This document shows positions 1 through 8,699 of a stretch of 64,000 nt of DNA, piece by piece. The translations under genes were made by a program, and so were the position numbers. The notes under the pieces were generated by a model. That model had not been told where the DNA came from, ran no database searches, and was given only the letters and a program-made list of their open reading frames with translations. The stretch is from contig DDKB01000008.1 of NCBI GenBank assembly GCA_002339675.1, positions 1 through 64,000 of the forward strand, in the 5' to 3' direction. How positions within the stretch are numbered: the stretch's first letter is position 1; each line of letters opens with the position of its first letter. The stretch comes from Stutzerimonas stutzeri (GTDB taxonomy: Bacteria > Pseudomonadota > Gammaproteobacteria > Pseudomonadales > Pseudomonadaceae).

Positions 1-30
1 AAACCTTATTCAGGACGGGACCGCGGGCAC

Positions 31-61
31 AAAAAAGCCGACCAGCAGGTCGGCTTTTTTT
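31..61. terminator. Rho-independent terminator of oprI, bidirectional
   Basis: A perfect inverted repeat (AAAAAAGCCGACC, loop AGCA, GGTCGGCTTTTTT) carries a T-run on both strands. It lies 13 bases beyond the oprI stop codon and would end oprI transcription on the minus strand, and could also end a plus-strand transcript entering from the left. Confidence 0.9.
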
Positions 62-73
62 ATCGCCTGAAGC

Positions 74-328
74 TTACTTGCGGCTGGCGCGGTCCAGCAT
101 ACGCAGAGCACGCTCGTTGGCTTCGTCAGCAGTTTGCTGAGCCTTCTGAGCAGCCTGCATGGCCTCGTCGGCCTTGCTGTACGCTTCGTCGGCACGAGCC
201 TGGGCGCGGGCAGCGGCGTCTTCGGTCGCGGTCAGACGGGCTTCGCTTTCTTTGGTCATACTGTTGCTGCAACCAGTAGCCAGAACTGCGGCGAAAGCCA
301 GAGCAGAAAATTTCAGAACGTTGTTCAT
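74..328 (-). CDS. oprI: Outer-membrane lipoprotein OprI (Lpp/Braun family)
   Basis: An 84-residue murein-type lipoprotein that sits in the outer membrane and links it to peptidoglycan. The signal peptide ends in the lipobox LATGC, so Cys20 would be lipidated. The mature part is an alanine-rich coiled coil with heptad-like repeats and ends in RASRK, the lysine being the expected peptidoglycan-attachment residue. A start at 328 was chosen over the longer frame to 355 because the upstream nine residues would break the signal peptide, and AAGGGGAAC is a good ribosome-binding site just before ATG 328. It is monocistronic, with a promoter candidate upstream and a strong terminator. Confidence 0.97.
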   Translation of the reverse strand: MNNVLKFSALAFAAVLATGCSNSMTKESEARLTATEDAAARAQARADEAYSKADEAMQAAQKAQQTADEANERALRMLDRASRK

Positions 329-387
329 CGTGTTCCCCTTAAGGATGAAATCCATGGCAACTTCCGTTATGGAAAGTTGGCGCGCAC

Positions 388-415
388 ATACTACCGATAA
401 GTTGCGTTAAGTAAA
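388..415 (-). promoter_or_regulatory. Candidate sigma-70 promoter of oprI
   Basis: On the minus strand, TTTACT (plus 410-415) and TAGTAT (plus 388-393) are separated by 16 bases, giving four of six matches in each box. Transcription would start near 381 and give a leader of about 50 nt before ATG 328. This is pattern matching only. Confidence 0.4.
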
Positions 416-740
416 CTGAGGCAAGCAGCTCCTGCACGAAATTTCTGCAAGCTCAATTCTTTCACGGCGACTGCCGGTCAAGTTGATTGAAAAACAACCA
501 GGCCAGCCGTAGCAGCTATTACATGGACCGGTCGGGTTGTCGAAAGTTGCACGTCAAATGGCCGGACCCCGCGCCCCTTAGCGATTGCAGCGAAAGCAGA
601 CAGCCGTTAAGCAATTGAAGCCGCACGAGTCATGGCGGTAGCATGCTGTGTCCAGCTAACAATAAAAAACAGATGGTATGCAGTCACGGCATATCATCAT
701 CAGTCGAACAAGGGCAGGGCAAGCCTGCAGAGGAGGCGAG
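416..740. other. Intergenic region upstream of the oprI promoter and the GNAT gene
   Basis: No convincing gene is seen. The longer plus-strand frame beginning near 632 has no Shine-Dalgarno and overlaps the next gene. The region should contain the promoter of the GNAT gene at 741, but I could not place it. Confidence 0.5.
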
Positions 741-1031
741 ATGACCGACAAGCTAAGCATCCATCACGATCGAACGAACCATCAGTTCGAAACCACCGTG
801 GACGGCTATCGCGCCTATTTGTCGTATGTGGATCTGGGTAAACAGACTCTGGATATTTACCGCACCTATGTGCCTGACGCGCTCCGTGGGCGCGGCGTAG
901 CCGCCGAGTTGGCGCAGCATGCGCTGGACTATGCCGAGCGCGAGGGTTATACGGTGATCCCGTCGTGCTCCTACGTCGAGCGCTATATCGAGCGCCAAGG
1001 AACTGCGGCGGCCGAGCAGGATCCCGAATAA
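741..1031 (+). CDS. Small GNAT-fold acetyltransferase-like protein (YjdJ type)
   Basis: A 96-residue protein resembling the short GNAT-like family (Acetyltransf_CG type) that consists only of the acetyl-CoA binding core. The segment RGRGVAAEL is the acetyl-CoA pyrophosphate-binding loop, followed by a helix and the VIPSCSYVERYI segment with a cysteine typical of this subfamily. The substrate is unknown. The start at 741 is set by GAGGAGGCGAG placed directly upstream; the longer frame from 678 lacks a site. The gene stands alone between oprI and DAHP synthase and is convergent with the latter. Confidence 0.85.
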   Translation: MTDKLSIHHDRTNHQFETTVDGYRAYLSYVDLGKQTLDIYRTYVPDALRGRGVAAELAQHALDYAEREGYTVIPSCSYVERYIERQGTAAAEQDPE

Positions 1032-1091
1032 GGCGCGCATGGGAGGAGGCAGGAAAACGCCAGCGTGCAGCGTTTTCCTGTGACGGGGCGT

Positions 1092-2168
1092 TTACCTGCG
1101 TGCGCGCTTTGGCAGCACGTCCTTCAGCTTGGCATGCATGCCGAGGATCGCCTTTTCGGTAGCTGCCCAATCGATGCATGCGTCGGTGACCGAAACGCCG
1201 TATTCCAGTTCGGCCAGGTCTTTCGGGATCGGCTGACTGCCCCACCCCAGATGACTCTCTACCATCAGCCCGACGATGGAGGTGTTGCCCTCCAGGATCT
1301 GGTTGGCCACGTTATCCATCACCAGTGGCTGCAGCGCCGGGTCCTTGTTGGAGTTGGCGTGGCTGCAGTCGACCATGATGTTGGGGCTGATGCCGGCCTT
1401 GTTCAGGGCCTGCTCGCACACGGCCACGCTGACCGAATCGTAGTTGGGTTTGCCGTTGCCGCCGCGCAGCACCACGTGCCCGTAGGCGTTGCCTTTGGTG
1501 GTGACGATGGAGACGCCGCCGGCCTGGTTGATGCCGAGGAAGCGGTGCGGGCTGGAAACCGATTGCAGCGCGTTGATCGCGACGGTCAGGCTGCCGTCGG
1601 TGCCGTTCTTGAAACCGACTGCGGACGAAAGCCCCGACGCCATCTCGCGATGTGTCTGTGATTCGGTCGTCCGGGCGCCGATGGCCGACCAGCTGATCAG
1701 ATCCTGCAGGTACTGCGGCGAGATCGGATCGAGTGCCTCGGTAGCAGTGGGCAGGCCCATTTCGGCGAGGTCAAGCAGCAACTGGCGGCCGATGTGCAGG
1801 CCATCCTGGATCTTGAACGAGTCATCCATGTAAGGATCGTTGATCAAGCCCTTCCAGCCCACAGTGGTGCGAGGCTTCTCGAAGTACACCCGCATCACCA
1901 GGAACAGGCTGTCAGCGACGCGCTCGGCCAGTTCCTTCAGGCGCTCGGCGTATTCGTGCGCCGCCTTGAGGTCATGGATCGAGCAGGGGCCCACCACGAC
2001 GAACAGGCGGTGATCCTTGCCGTCGAGAATGTCGCGAACGACCTGGCGCCCTTCGGAGACCGTCTTGAGTGCCGAGGCGGTGAGCGGTATTTCGCGCTTC
2101 AGTTGCTCCGGGGTGATCAGTGTCTCGTTGGAGGAAACGTTTAGGTCATCGATCGGTAAATCAGCCAT
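1092..2168 (-). CDS. 3-deoxy-7-phosphoheptulonate (DAHP) synthase, class I
   Basis: This 358-residue enzyme condenses phosphoenolpyruvate and erythrose 4-phosphate, the first step of the shikimate pathway. It has the class I-alpha signature: GPCSIHD near residue 60 (metal and PEP-binding Cys), KPRTTVGWKG, a GARTTESQ loop, and the VDCSHANS metal-binding histidine motif near residue 268. Length matches the AroF/AroG/AroH group (about 350). I cannot tell from sequence alone whether it is tyrosine-, phenylalanine- or tryptophan-inhibited. It is monocistronic and divergent from the neighbouring ketopantoate-reductase-like gene. As I recall, P. aeruginosa has a homologue in the same place near cysB. 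Confidence 0.95.
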   Translation of the reverse strand: MADLPIDDLNVSSNETLITPEQLKREIPLTASALKTVSEGRQVVRDILDGKDHRLFVVVGPCSIHDLKAAHEYAERLKELAERVADSLFLVMRVYFEKPRTTVGWKGLINDPYMDDSFKIQDGLHIGRQLLLDLAEMGLPTATEALDPISPQYLQDLISWSAIGARTTESQTHREMASGLSSAVGFKNGTDGSLTVAINALQSVSSPHRFLGINQAGGVSIVTTKGNAYGHVVLRGGNGKPNYDSVSVAVCEQALNKAGISPNIMVDCSHANSNKDPALQPLVMDNVANQILEGNTSIVGLMVESHLGWGSQPIPKDLAELEYGVSVTDACIDWAATEKAILGMHAKLKDVLPKRARR

Positions 2169-2434
2169 CGGGTTCTCGTCAGGGTCACGGATGCCGTCCG
2201 CCAGCCATCCCGGTGCGGCGGAGCAGGGCCTTGGGGCGCAGCGGGAGAGCGGAACCTTAGCGCGTAATGCCCGGGCTCGACAATGACCTTGAAGTCGGAC
2301 GCGGCGCCGCTACTAGTGCCTCGCGGCCTGGCCTGTCGGCCATTCGCGACGGCTGGGCGCAAACAATCCGGGCTGATAAGGTGAACGGCTCAGCGCGCGC
2401 CATCCGCGCGCCAAATGACCTCCTGGAGCTGCGC

Positions 2435-3382
2435 ATGACCCCAACGTCCCCTCGAATCGGAATCATCGGCACTGGTGCCATTGGCGGTTTCTACGGCGCG
2501 ATGCTGGCGCGCGCGGGCTACGACGTGCATTTCCTGCTGCGCAGCGAGTACGAGACGGTGGCACGCGACGGCTTGCGTATAAACAGTGCCGTCCACGGCT
2601 CGCTGGTGGTGGCGCCGGTCCAGGCATATCGGCGAGCGGACGAGATGCCCGCCTGCGACTGGCTGCTGGTGGGCGCCAAGAGCACCAGTAATCCGGAGCT
2701 GGCGCCGTCGATCCTGGCGGCGGCGGCCGAGGGCGCGAAGGTCGTCGTGCTGCAGAACGGCCTGGGTGTCGAAGACGCGCTGCGCAGCGCGCTGCCCGGT
2801 GGCGTTCACCTGCTGGGTGGGTTGTGCTTCATCTGTGCGCATCGATCGGCGCTGGGCGTGGTCGAGCATCAGGCGCTGGGCGGAGTCAACCTCGGCTACC
2901 ATTCGGGTCCTGCGGCGTCGGCCCAAGAGCAGCAGGCGGTGCTGGAGGAAGGCGTCTCGATGTTTCGTGCTGCCGGCGTCGATTCGAGCGCAGCGACCCA
3001 TCTGGCGCAGGCGCGCTGGCAGAAGCTGGTCTGGAACATGCCCTATAACGGGCTATCGGTACTCCTCGATGCCGGCACGGCGCCCATGATGGCGAACCCG
3101 GACAGCCGCGCCTTGATCCGCGCGATCATGCAGGAAGCCTGCGGTGCCGCGGCGGCGTGCGGTTATCCGTTGCCGGAGGTGCTGGTCGATCGGATGCTCG
3201 CGTCCACGGACCACATGCCCAACTACCTGCCCAGCATGTACCACGACCATGCCTGTGGCCGGCCGATGGAGCTCGACGCGATCTACGCCGCTCCACTGGC
3301 TGCGGCAACACGCGCCGGCTACGCCATGCCGCGAACAGAGGCCCTTTACCAGAGCTTGCGGTTCATCGAAGCCCGCCGCTGA
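2435..3382 (+). CDS. Ketopantoate reductase family protein (PanE/ApbA-like)
   Basis: A 315-residue NADP-dependent dehydrogenase of the 2-dehydropantoate 2-reductase family. The N-terminus has the Rossmann motif IGTGAIGG at residues 9-16; KSTSN and QNGLG follow, as in PanE, and the C-terminal helical domain contains KLVWNMPYNGLS with the conserved Lys-x-x-x-Asn. Family members reduce ketopantoate for pantothenate synthesis, but paralogues act on other 2-oxo acids, so the substrate is not certain. The start at 2435 was chosen because the Rossmann strand begins a few residues later and CTGGAG lies upstream; the frame open back to 2267 has arginine-rich filler. Confidence 0.85.
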   Translation: MTPTSPRIGIIGTGAIGGFYGAMLARAGYDVHFLLRSEYETVARDGLRINSAVHGSLVVAPVQAYRRADEMPACDWLLVGAKSTSNPELAPSILAAAAEGAKVVVLQNGLGVEDALRSALPGGVHLLGGLCFICAHRSALGVVEHQALGGVNLGYHSGPAASAQEQQAVLEEGVSMFRAAGVDSSAATHLAQARWQKLVWNMPYNGLSVLLDAGTAPMMANPDSRALIRAIMQEACGAAAACGYPLPEVLVDRMLASTDHMPNYLPSMYHDHACGRPMELDAIYAAPLAAATRAGYAMPRTEALYQSLRFIEARR

Positions 3383-3628
3383 GACGGCGGCGATGGCGCC
3401 CGACGGTGCGGGTGATCGTGCGCCCGAGCGGCCCGAACAAGCGACCGGCCGCGGAACGTGACGCAGAACGTGCCGGGGCCGAGAAACCGTGGTCGCTGGC
3501 GATGCGCTTGGCGCCCCGTGATCCGCGGCAGGCGGCCAATAGGGAAATGGCCTAGAATTCCATCGCTCTGGTGCGCGAAGTTATAACCGTGGCGGCGCAT
3601 GGGCGCCATTGGCCTTTGAGGGAATTCT

Positions 3629-4603
3629 ATGAAGCTTCAGCAACTGCGTTACATCTGGGAAGTGGCGCATCATGACCTCAATGTCTCAGCGACCGCCCAG
3701 AGCCTGTTCACGTCGCAACCGGGTATCAGCAAGCAGATCCGCCTGCTCGAGGACGAACTGGGCGTTGAGGTGTTCGCCCGCAGTGGCAAGCATCTGACCC
3801 GTGTCACGCCGGCCGGTGAGCGCATCATCACCACGGCGGGGGAAATCCTGCGTAAATGCGAAAGCATTAAGCAGATCGCCCAAGAATTCTCCAACGAAAA
3901 GCGCGGCACCCTCAGCATCGCCACCACCCATACCCAGGCACGCTACGCGCTGCCCTCGGTGATCAGCGCCTTCATCAAGCAATACCCGGACGTGTCCTTG
4001 CACATGCATCAGGGGACGCCGATGCAGATCGCCGAAATGGCCGCCGACGGCACCGTGGATTTCGCCATCGCCACCGAAGGGCTCGAATTGTTCGGCGACC
4101 TGGTGATGATGCCGTGCTATCGGTGGAACCGTTGCGTGGTGGTGCCGCAGGGGCATCCCCTGGCCAAACTGGACAAGCTGACGCTCGAAGCGCTGGCCGA
4201 GTATCCCATCGTGACCTACGTATTCGGTTTTACCGGGCGCTCGAAGCTCGATGAGGCCTTCAATCACCGGGGTCTGTCGCCAAAGGTAGTGTTCACCGCG
4301 GCGGACGCCGACGTGATAAAAACCTATGTCCGCCTCGGCTTGGGGGTGGGCATCGTGGCGCGCATGGCGGTCGACGCGAAGCTAGACCCGGACCTGGTGG
4401 TGCTCGACGCCAGCGAATTGTTCGAATCGAGCGTCACCCGCATCGGATTTCGCCGCGGCACCTTTCTGCGCGGGTTCATGTGCGATTTCATCGAAACCTT
4501 TGCGCCCCATCTCGACCGCGAAATGCTGGAGAAGGCAGTGCAGTGCCGCAACAAAGCCGAGGTCGACGCGCTGTTCGAACAGGTGGAGTTGCCCACGCTC
4601 TAG
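3629..4603 (+). CDS. cysB: LysR-type transcriptional activator CysB
   Basis: The 324-residue master activator of sulfate assimilation, binding DNA through an N-terminal winged helix-turn-helix (residues about 2-60, starting MKLQQLRYI) and sensing N-acetylserine or O-acetylserine through a periplasmic-binding-like C-terminal domain. The segments SLFTSQPGISKQIR (recognition helix) and TTHTQARY are diagnostic of CysB. The start is preceded by GAGGGAATTCT. It is convergent with cysH, a typical CysB-controlled gene. Confidence 0.97.
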   Translation: MKLQQLRYIWEVAHHDLNVSATAQSLFTSQPGISKQIRLLEDELGVEVFARSGKHLTRVTPAGERIITTAGEILRKCESIKQIAQEFSNEKRGTLSIATTHTQARYALPSVISAFIKQYPDVSLHMHQGTPMQIAEMAADGTVDFAIATEGLELFGDLVMMPCYRWNRCVVVPQGHPLAKLDKLTLEALAEYPIVTYVFGFTGRSKLDEAFNHRGLSPKVVFTAADADVIKTYVRLGLGVGIVARMAVDAKLDPDLVVLDASELFESSVTRIGFRRGTFLRGFMCDFIETFAPHLDREMLEKAVQCRNKAEVDALFEQVELPTL

Positions 4604-4669
4604 CGGGCGCACCCTTGCGCAGCGAGGTAGTGGGCCGCGGCGGCAGGGCGTCGCCGCGACGACGCGTCC

Positions 4670-5404
4670 TCAGGAGCGGGCGATCAGATTGCCGGCGTGC
4701 AGGCCGCATTCCTTTTGCGTGGATTCCTCCCACCACCAACGTCCCTCGCGTTCGTGCTGATTGGGCAGCACCGGACGGGTGCAGGGTTCGCAACCGATGC
4801 TGATGAAGCCCCGTTCGTGCAGCGAGTTGTAGGGCACTTCGAGCATGCGGATATAGCCCCAGACTTCCTCGCTGGTCATCTGCGCCAACGGGTTGAACTT
4901 GTAGAGCGTGTTGGTCTCGGTGGAGAACGCGGTGTCGAGCTCCAGCACCGACACCTGGCTGCGGGTGCCAGGGCTCTGGTCGCGGCGCTGTCCGGTGGCC
5001 CAGGCGCGCACGGTGGCGAGCTTGCGACGCAATGGCTCGATCTTGCGAATACCGCAGCACTCGCCGTGGCCGTCGCGGTAGAAGCTGAACAGTCCCTTTT
5101 CGTTGACCAGCGGCTGCAGCAGCGCTGGGTCCGGCGTCATGATTTCGATTGCAATGCCGTAGTGGTCACGCACCTGCTCGATGAACCGGTAGGTTTCGCT
5201 GTGCAGCCGGCCCGTGTCGAGGGTGAACACCTTGACCTGCTTGTTCAGCTTCCAGGCCATGTCCAGCAGGACCACGTCCTCGGCGCCGCTGAAGGAAATC
5301 CACAGGTCGTCGCCAAACAGGTCGAAGGCAAGTTGCAGGATTTGCTGGGGCGTTTTGCTGGCATAGGCGGCAGCCAGCTCGGCAACATCGATGGACGGGT
5401 TCAT
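4670..5404 (-). CDS. cysH: Phosphoadenylyl/adenylyl-sulfate reductase (thioredoxin-dependent)
   Basis: A 244-residue cytoplasmic enzyme reducing activated sulfate to sulfite with thioredoxin. It has the nucleotide loop SFSGAEDV, the arginine-rich RRDQSPGTR segment, and five cysteines: C116-C117 (ECCGIRK), C205 and C208 (GCEPC) would hold a 4Fe-4S cluster, and C233 (KECGLH) is the catalytic thiol. The cluster cysteines mark it as the APS-type reductase found in Pseudomonas and plants rather than the cluster-free PAPS enzyme of E. coli. The start MNPSID at 5404 was preferred; the 19 extra upstream residues look non-coding. Confidence 0.96.
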   Translation of the reverse strand: MNPSIDVAELAAAYASKTPQQILQLAFDLFGDDLWISFSGAEDVVLLDMAWKLNKQVKVFTLDTGRLHSETYRFIEQVRDHYGIAIEIMTPDPALLQPLVNEKGLFSFYRDGHGECCGIRKIEPLRRKLATVRAWATGQRRDQSPGTRSQVSVLELDTAFSTETNTLYKFNPLAQMTSEEVWGYIRMLEVPYNSLHERGFISIGCEPCTRPVLPNQHEREGRWWWEESTQKECGLHAGNLIARS

Positions 5405-5589
5405 CAGGCAGGTTCCTCGGTCTGGCGCTTCGCGCTCTGTGCAGGCCGGGGATGGTAGCAAACCGGCTTTATTCCGCTAAATAACCTTTGCTCTACCAGC
5501 TGCTCTGTTTAGGGAATAAGGGCCACGTTGCGGCAGTTGGGCCGTGCCGTTAGAGTGCCGGCTTTATTTTCTGCTTTGAGGAGCGACCC

Positions 5590-6207
5590 GTGGAAATAGC
5601 CTGTCTCGACCTGGAAGGTGTTTTGGTTCCGGAAATCTGGATCGCCTTTGCCGAGGCCACCGGAATCGAATCGCTGCGGGCGACCACACGGGACATTCCC
5701 GACTACGACGTGCTGATGAAGCAGCGTCTGCGAATCCTTGACGAGCACGGTTTGAAACTGGCCGATATCCAGAAGGTGATCGCGACGCTGAAGCCGCTCG
5801 ATGGCGCCGTAGAGTTTATCGACTGGCTGCGCGAGCGGTTTCAGGTGGTCATCCTGTCCGACACCTTCTATGAATTCTCGCAGCCTCTGATGCGCCAGCT
5901 GGGCTTCCCGACGCTGCTCTGCCATCGCCTGGTGACCGACGACACAGGCCGCGTGGTCGGCTATGAGCTGCGCCAGAGGGACCCCAAGCGCCAGTCGGTG
6001 ATCGCGCTCAAGAGCCTCTATTACCGCGTGATCGCGGCAGGCGATTCCTACAACGACACCACCATGCTCGGCGAGGCGCACGCCGGCATTCTGTTCCACG
6101 CCCCGGACAATGTGATCCGCGAGTTTCCGCAATTCCCCGCCGTGCATACCTTCGAGGCGCTCAAGCAGGAATTTCTCAAGGCGTCGAATCGCCAACTCGC
6201 GCTCTGA
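5590..6207 (+). CDS. thrH: ThrH, bifunctional phosphoserine phosphatase / homoserine phosphotransferase
   Basis: A 205-residue HAD-superfamily protein. Motif I is DLEGVLVPE, with the Asp-x-Glu variant characteristic of ThrH; motif II is LSDT, and motif III/IV is GDSYNDTTM. In P. aeruginosa ThrH can move phosphate from phosphoserine to homoserine and so bypass ThrB (established for the family). The start is GTG at 5590, set by a GAGGAG site seven bases upstream. It is convergent with pabB. Confidence 0.95.
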   Translation: MEIACLDLEGVLVPEIWIAFAEATGIESLRATTRDIPDYDVLMKQRLRILDEHGLKLADIQKVIATLKPLDGAVEFIDWLRERFQVVILSDTFYEFSQPLMRQLGFPTLLCHRLVTDDTGRVVGYELRQRDPKRQSVIALKSLYYRVIAAGDSYNDTTMLGEAHAGILFHAPDNVIREFPQFPAVHTFEALKQEFLKASNRQLAL

Positions 6208-6224
6208 GCCAGACCAGGCCGCAA

Positions 6225-6257
6225 GCCGTGAGCGACAGGTCCAGTATTGCTCACGGC
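6225..6257. terminator. Hairpin between convergent thrH and pabB
   Basis: GCCGTGAGC and GCTCACGGC form a perfect 9-bp stem with a 15-base loop between the two convergent genes. There is no T-run, so its role as a terminator is only suggested by position. Confidence 0.4.
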
Positions 6258-6260
6258 CCC

Positions 6261-6288
6261 CGCGTCCCGCGTCCCGCGTCCGGCGTCC
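6261..6288. repeat. Short 7-bp tandem repeat
   Basis: CGCGTCC occurs three times in tandem, followed by one imperfect copy GGCGTCC, in the thrH-pabB intergenic space. It is a likely slippage tract with no evident function. Confidence 0.7.
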
Positions 6289-6319
6289 GGTTGTCCCGCT
6301 TGCCGACGGTGGCCCGTCG

Positions 6320-7660
6320 CTAGAGCTTTTCGAGGGTCTCCATCAGGACCCTGACCTTGTCGAGAGACTCCTGATATTCGGCCTGCCAGTCCGAATCCGC
6401 GACGATACCGCCACCGCCCCAGCAGCTGATCTGCCCGTCTTCGACCAGCAGCGTGCGGATCGCGATCGAGCTGTCCATCTCGCCGCGTACGTCCAGATAG
6501 AGAAAGGAGCCGCAGTAGATCGAGCGCGCGGTGGGCTCCTGTTCATCGATGATCTGCATGGCGCGGATCTTTGGTGCGCCGGTGATCGACCCCCCCGGAA
6601 AGCTGCCAGTCAGCAGGTCCAGCGCGTCGCGGTCGTCTGCGAGGGTCCCGCTCACGCTGCTGACCAGATGATGAACGTTTGGATAGCTTTCCAGCGAGAA
6701 AAGCTCCGGAACGTCGATGCTGCCGATCTCGCAACTGCGCCCCAGGTCGTTGCGCAGCAGGTCGACGATCATCAGGTTTTCCGCGCGGTCCTTGCTGCTC
6801 GCCAGCAGCGCTTGCGCTTCGGCCTGGTCTGCCTGGGCGTCGGCGCGGCGGGGGCGAGTGCCCTTGATCGGTCGGGTTTCGACCCTGCGCTCGCTTAGAC
6901 GCAGGAATCGCTCTGGCGACAGGCTGATGATGGCGCCGGAAGCGAATGGCATGAATGCAGCGAATGGCGTAGGGCAGGCGGCTCGCAGCGCCTGGTAGGC
7001 GTGCCACGGATCGCCTGAGCAGGGCGCCTGGAACCGCTGCGCATAATTGACCTGATAGCAATCGCCGGCGGCGATGTAGCGCTGGATGCGCTCGATCGCA
7101 CGCTGGTACTGCGCGCGGGGTTGGTCGGCGCTGAATTGCGCAGCGAGTCTGAATGAAGGCAGGTCAGGCGAAGGTGCGTCGTCGAAGAGCGCGATCAGGC
7201 GCCGGCGTTCCGCGTCGGCGATTCCTGGATGGAAGACCAGATGCGTGGTGCTTTGCAGGTGATCGTTGACCAGGGCCCAGCTGTACAGGCCGAAGCGGGC
7301 GTGCGGCAGCCTCCGGTCCTGCACCGCGGTGGTTGGCACCCGTTCGAGCCGTGCGCCGAAATCATAGGCCAGAAAGCCGATGAGCCCGCCTGTGAAAGGC
7401 AGTTGCAAGCCTGCCGGCGCCTGCGCCTGGCCCAGCCGGCCCAGTGCGTCACGCAGGCGCTGGAAAAACGCCTGGCCGGTTTCGCTCCCCTGAGGCTCCA
7501 ATTGCTCGCTCGGCCAGGCGCTCAGCAGGTCGTATCGACCCCGGTCCGCCGCGGGGCGACCCGAGTCGAGCAGTATCGCCCCGGGCGCCTGCCGGATTCG
7601 TTCGAACCGCAGGCTCGGGTCGGGCTGGTAAGCAAGGGCGTGGGTTGTGCAGGCGGGCAT
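6320..7660 (-). CDS. pabB: Aminodeoxychorismate synthase component I
   Basis: A 446-residue chorismate-binding enzyme making 4-amino-4-deoxychorismate for folate, using ammonia from a PabA-type glutaminase. The C-terminal half has the family signature GGSITGAPK and CWGGGGIVADS. Residues 264-268 read PIKGT: the lysine is the active-site residue of PabB, where anthranilate synthase TrpE has alanine, so this is PabB and not TrpE. It is monocistronic and minus-strand. No pabA or pabC is adjacent. Confidence 0.95.
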   Translation of the reverse strand: MPACTTHALAYQPDPSLRFERIRQAPGAILLDSGRPAADRGRYDLLSAWPSEQLEPQGSETGQAFFQRLRDALGRLGQAQAPAGLQLPFTGGLIGFLAYDFGARLERVPTTAVQDRRLPHARFGLYSWALVNDHLQSTTHLVFHPGIADAERRRLIALFDDAPSPDLPSFRLAAQFSADQPRAQYQRAIERIQRYIAAGDCYQVNYAQRFQAPCSGDPWHAYQALRAACPTPFAAFMPFASGAIISLSPERFLRLSERRVETRPIKGTRPRRADAQADQAEAQALLASSKDRAENLMIVDLLRNDLGRSCEIGSIDVPELFSLESYPNVHHLVSSVSGTLADDRDALDLLTGSFPGGSITGAPKIRAMQIIDEQEPTARSIYCGSFLYLDVRGEMDSSIAIRTLLVEDGQISCWGGGGIVADSDWQAEYQESLDKVRVLMETLEKL

Positions 7661-7712
7661 CTGGATACTTCGGGCGGTCTATCGCTTCGGGGCGCCCGGG
7701 CGAGCGCGCGGC

Positions 7713-8696
7713 TCATGCGTGGGGCTGGATGTGGCCGAACAGGGACTGGGCGAACTGCACACGTTCTTCCGGCGTCTCCTGCAGACCCTTTTCCTTGAGC
7801 TCCTCGATCCGGGCTTCCACCGCGTGGGCGCGGTGCGTCAGGCCGCAGTCGTTGGCGATCTGGATGTTCAGGCCGGGACGTGCGTTGAGCTCGAGGATCA
7901 GCGGACCCTTGTCCTGGTCGAGCACCATGTCGACGCCGATGTAACCCAGGCCGCACAGCTCGTAGCAGCCGGCGGCGAGCTTCATGAATCCGTCCCAGTT
8001 GGGCAGCTGAACGCCGTCCACGGCGTTGGTGGTATCGGGGTGCTTGGTGATCTTGTTGTTCAGCCAGGTGCCGCGCAGGGTGATGCCGGTAGCCAGATCC
8101 ACGCCGACACCGATGGCGCCTTGGTGCAGGTTGGCCTTGCCGCCCGATTGTCGTGTCGGCAGCCGCAGCATGGCCATCACTGGGTAGCCCATCAGCACGA
8201 TGATGCGGATATCCGGAACCCCTTCGTAGCTGATGCTCTTGAAGATCGAGTCAGGGGTGACCCGGTACTCGATCAGGGCCCGATCGCGGTGCCCGCCGAG
8301 TGAATACAGGCCGGTGAGGATATTGGAAATCTGATGCTCGATCTCGTCGTGGGTGAGGATCTTGCCCGACACCGTCCGGTAGCGCCCCTCGAAGCGGTCG
8401 GCGATCACCAGGATGCCGTCCCCGCCAGCGCCTTGGGCGGGCTTGACGACGAAGTCGGTATGGTCCTTCACGATGTCCTTGAGCTTGTCGATGTCCCGCT
8501 CGGTCTCGATGATCCCGTACATTTCCGGCACGTCGATGCCGGCCTCGATGGCGCGCATCTTGGTGATGATCTTGTCATCGACGATGGGATAGAGGTTGCG
8601 CTTGTTGTACTTCAGCACATAGTCCGCGTTGCGCCGGTTGATGCCCATGATCCCTTTGGCTTCCAGCGCCTTCCACGTCTTGATCAGACCGAACAT
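7713..8696 (-). CDS. ATP-grasp alpha-L-glutamate ligase-related protein
   Basis: A 327-residue ATP-grasp enzyme of the alpha-L-glutamate-ligase-related family (sugar-transferase-associated ATP-grasp). Visible features are the central glycine-rich ATP loop FVVKPAQGAGGDGI (about residues 93-106) and the metal-binding LILELNARPGLNIQ near the C-terminus. Family members are predicted to ligate amino acids to a peptide or other carboxylate; the real substrate is unknown. It is the last gene of a three-gene operon: its ATG lies 3 bases beyond the stop of the membrane-protein gene. The constant association with a periplasmic protease and a membrane pseudo-transglutaminase suggests it makes or edits a peptide in the envelope. 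Confidence 0.85.
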   Translation of the reverse strand: MFGLIKTWKALEAKGIMGINRRNADYVLKYNKRNLYPIVDDKIITKMRAIEAGIDVPEMYGIIETERDIDKLKDIVKDHTDFVVKPAQGAGGDGILVIADRFEGRYRTVSGKILTHDEIEHQISNILTGLYSLGGHRDRALIEYRVTPDSIFKSISYEGVPDIRIIVLMGYPVMAMLRLPTRQSGGKANLHQGAIGVGVDLATGITLRGTWLNNKITKHPDTTNAVDGVQLPNWDGFMKLAAGCYELCGLGYIGVDMVLDQDKGPLILELNARPGLNIQIANDCGLTHRAHAVEARIEELKEKGLQETPEERVQFAQSLFGHIQPHA

Positions 8697-8699
8697 GGC

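Noticed and set aside
700..1245. 181-residue minus-strand open frame over the GNAT gene
   Set aside because: It is arginine-rich shadow translation of the plus-strand gene and the end of DAHP synthase, with no ribosome-binding site.
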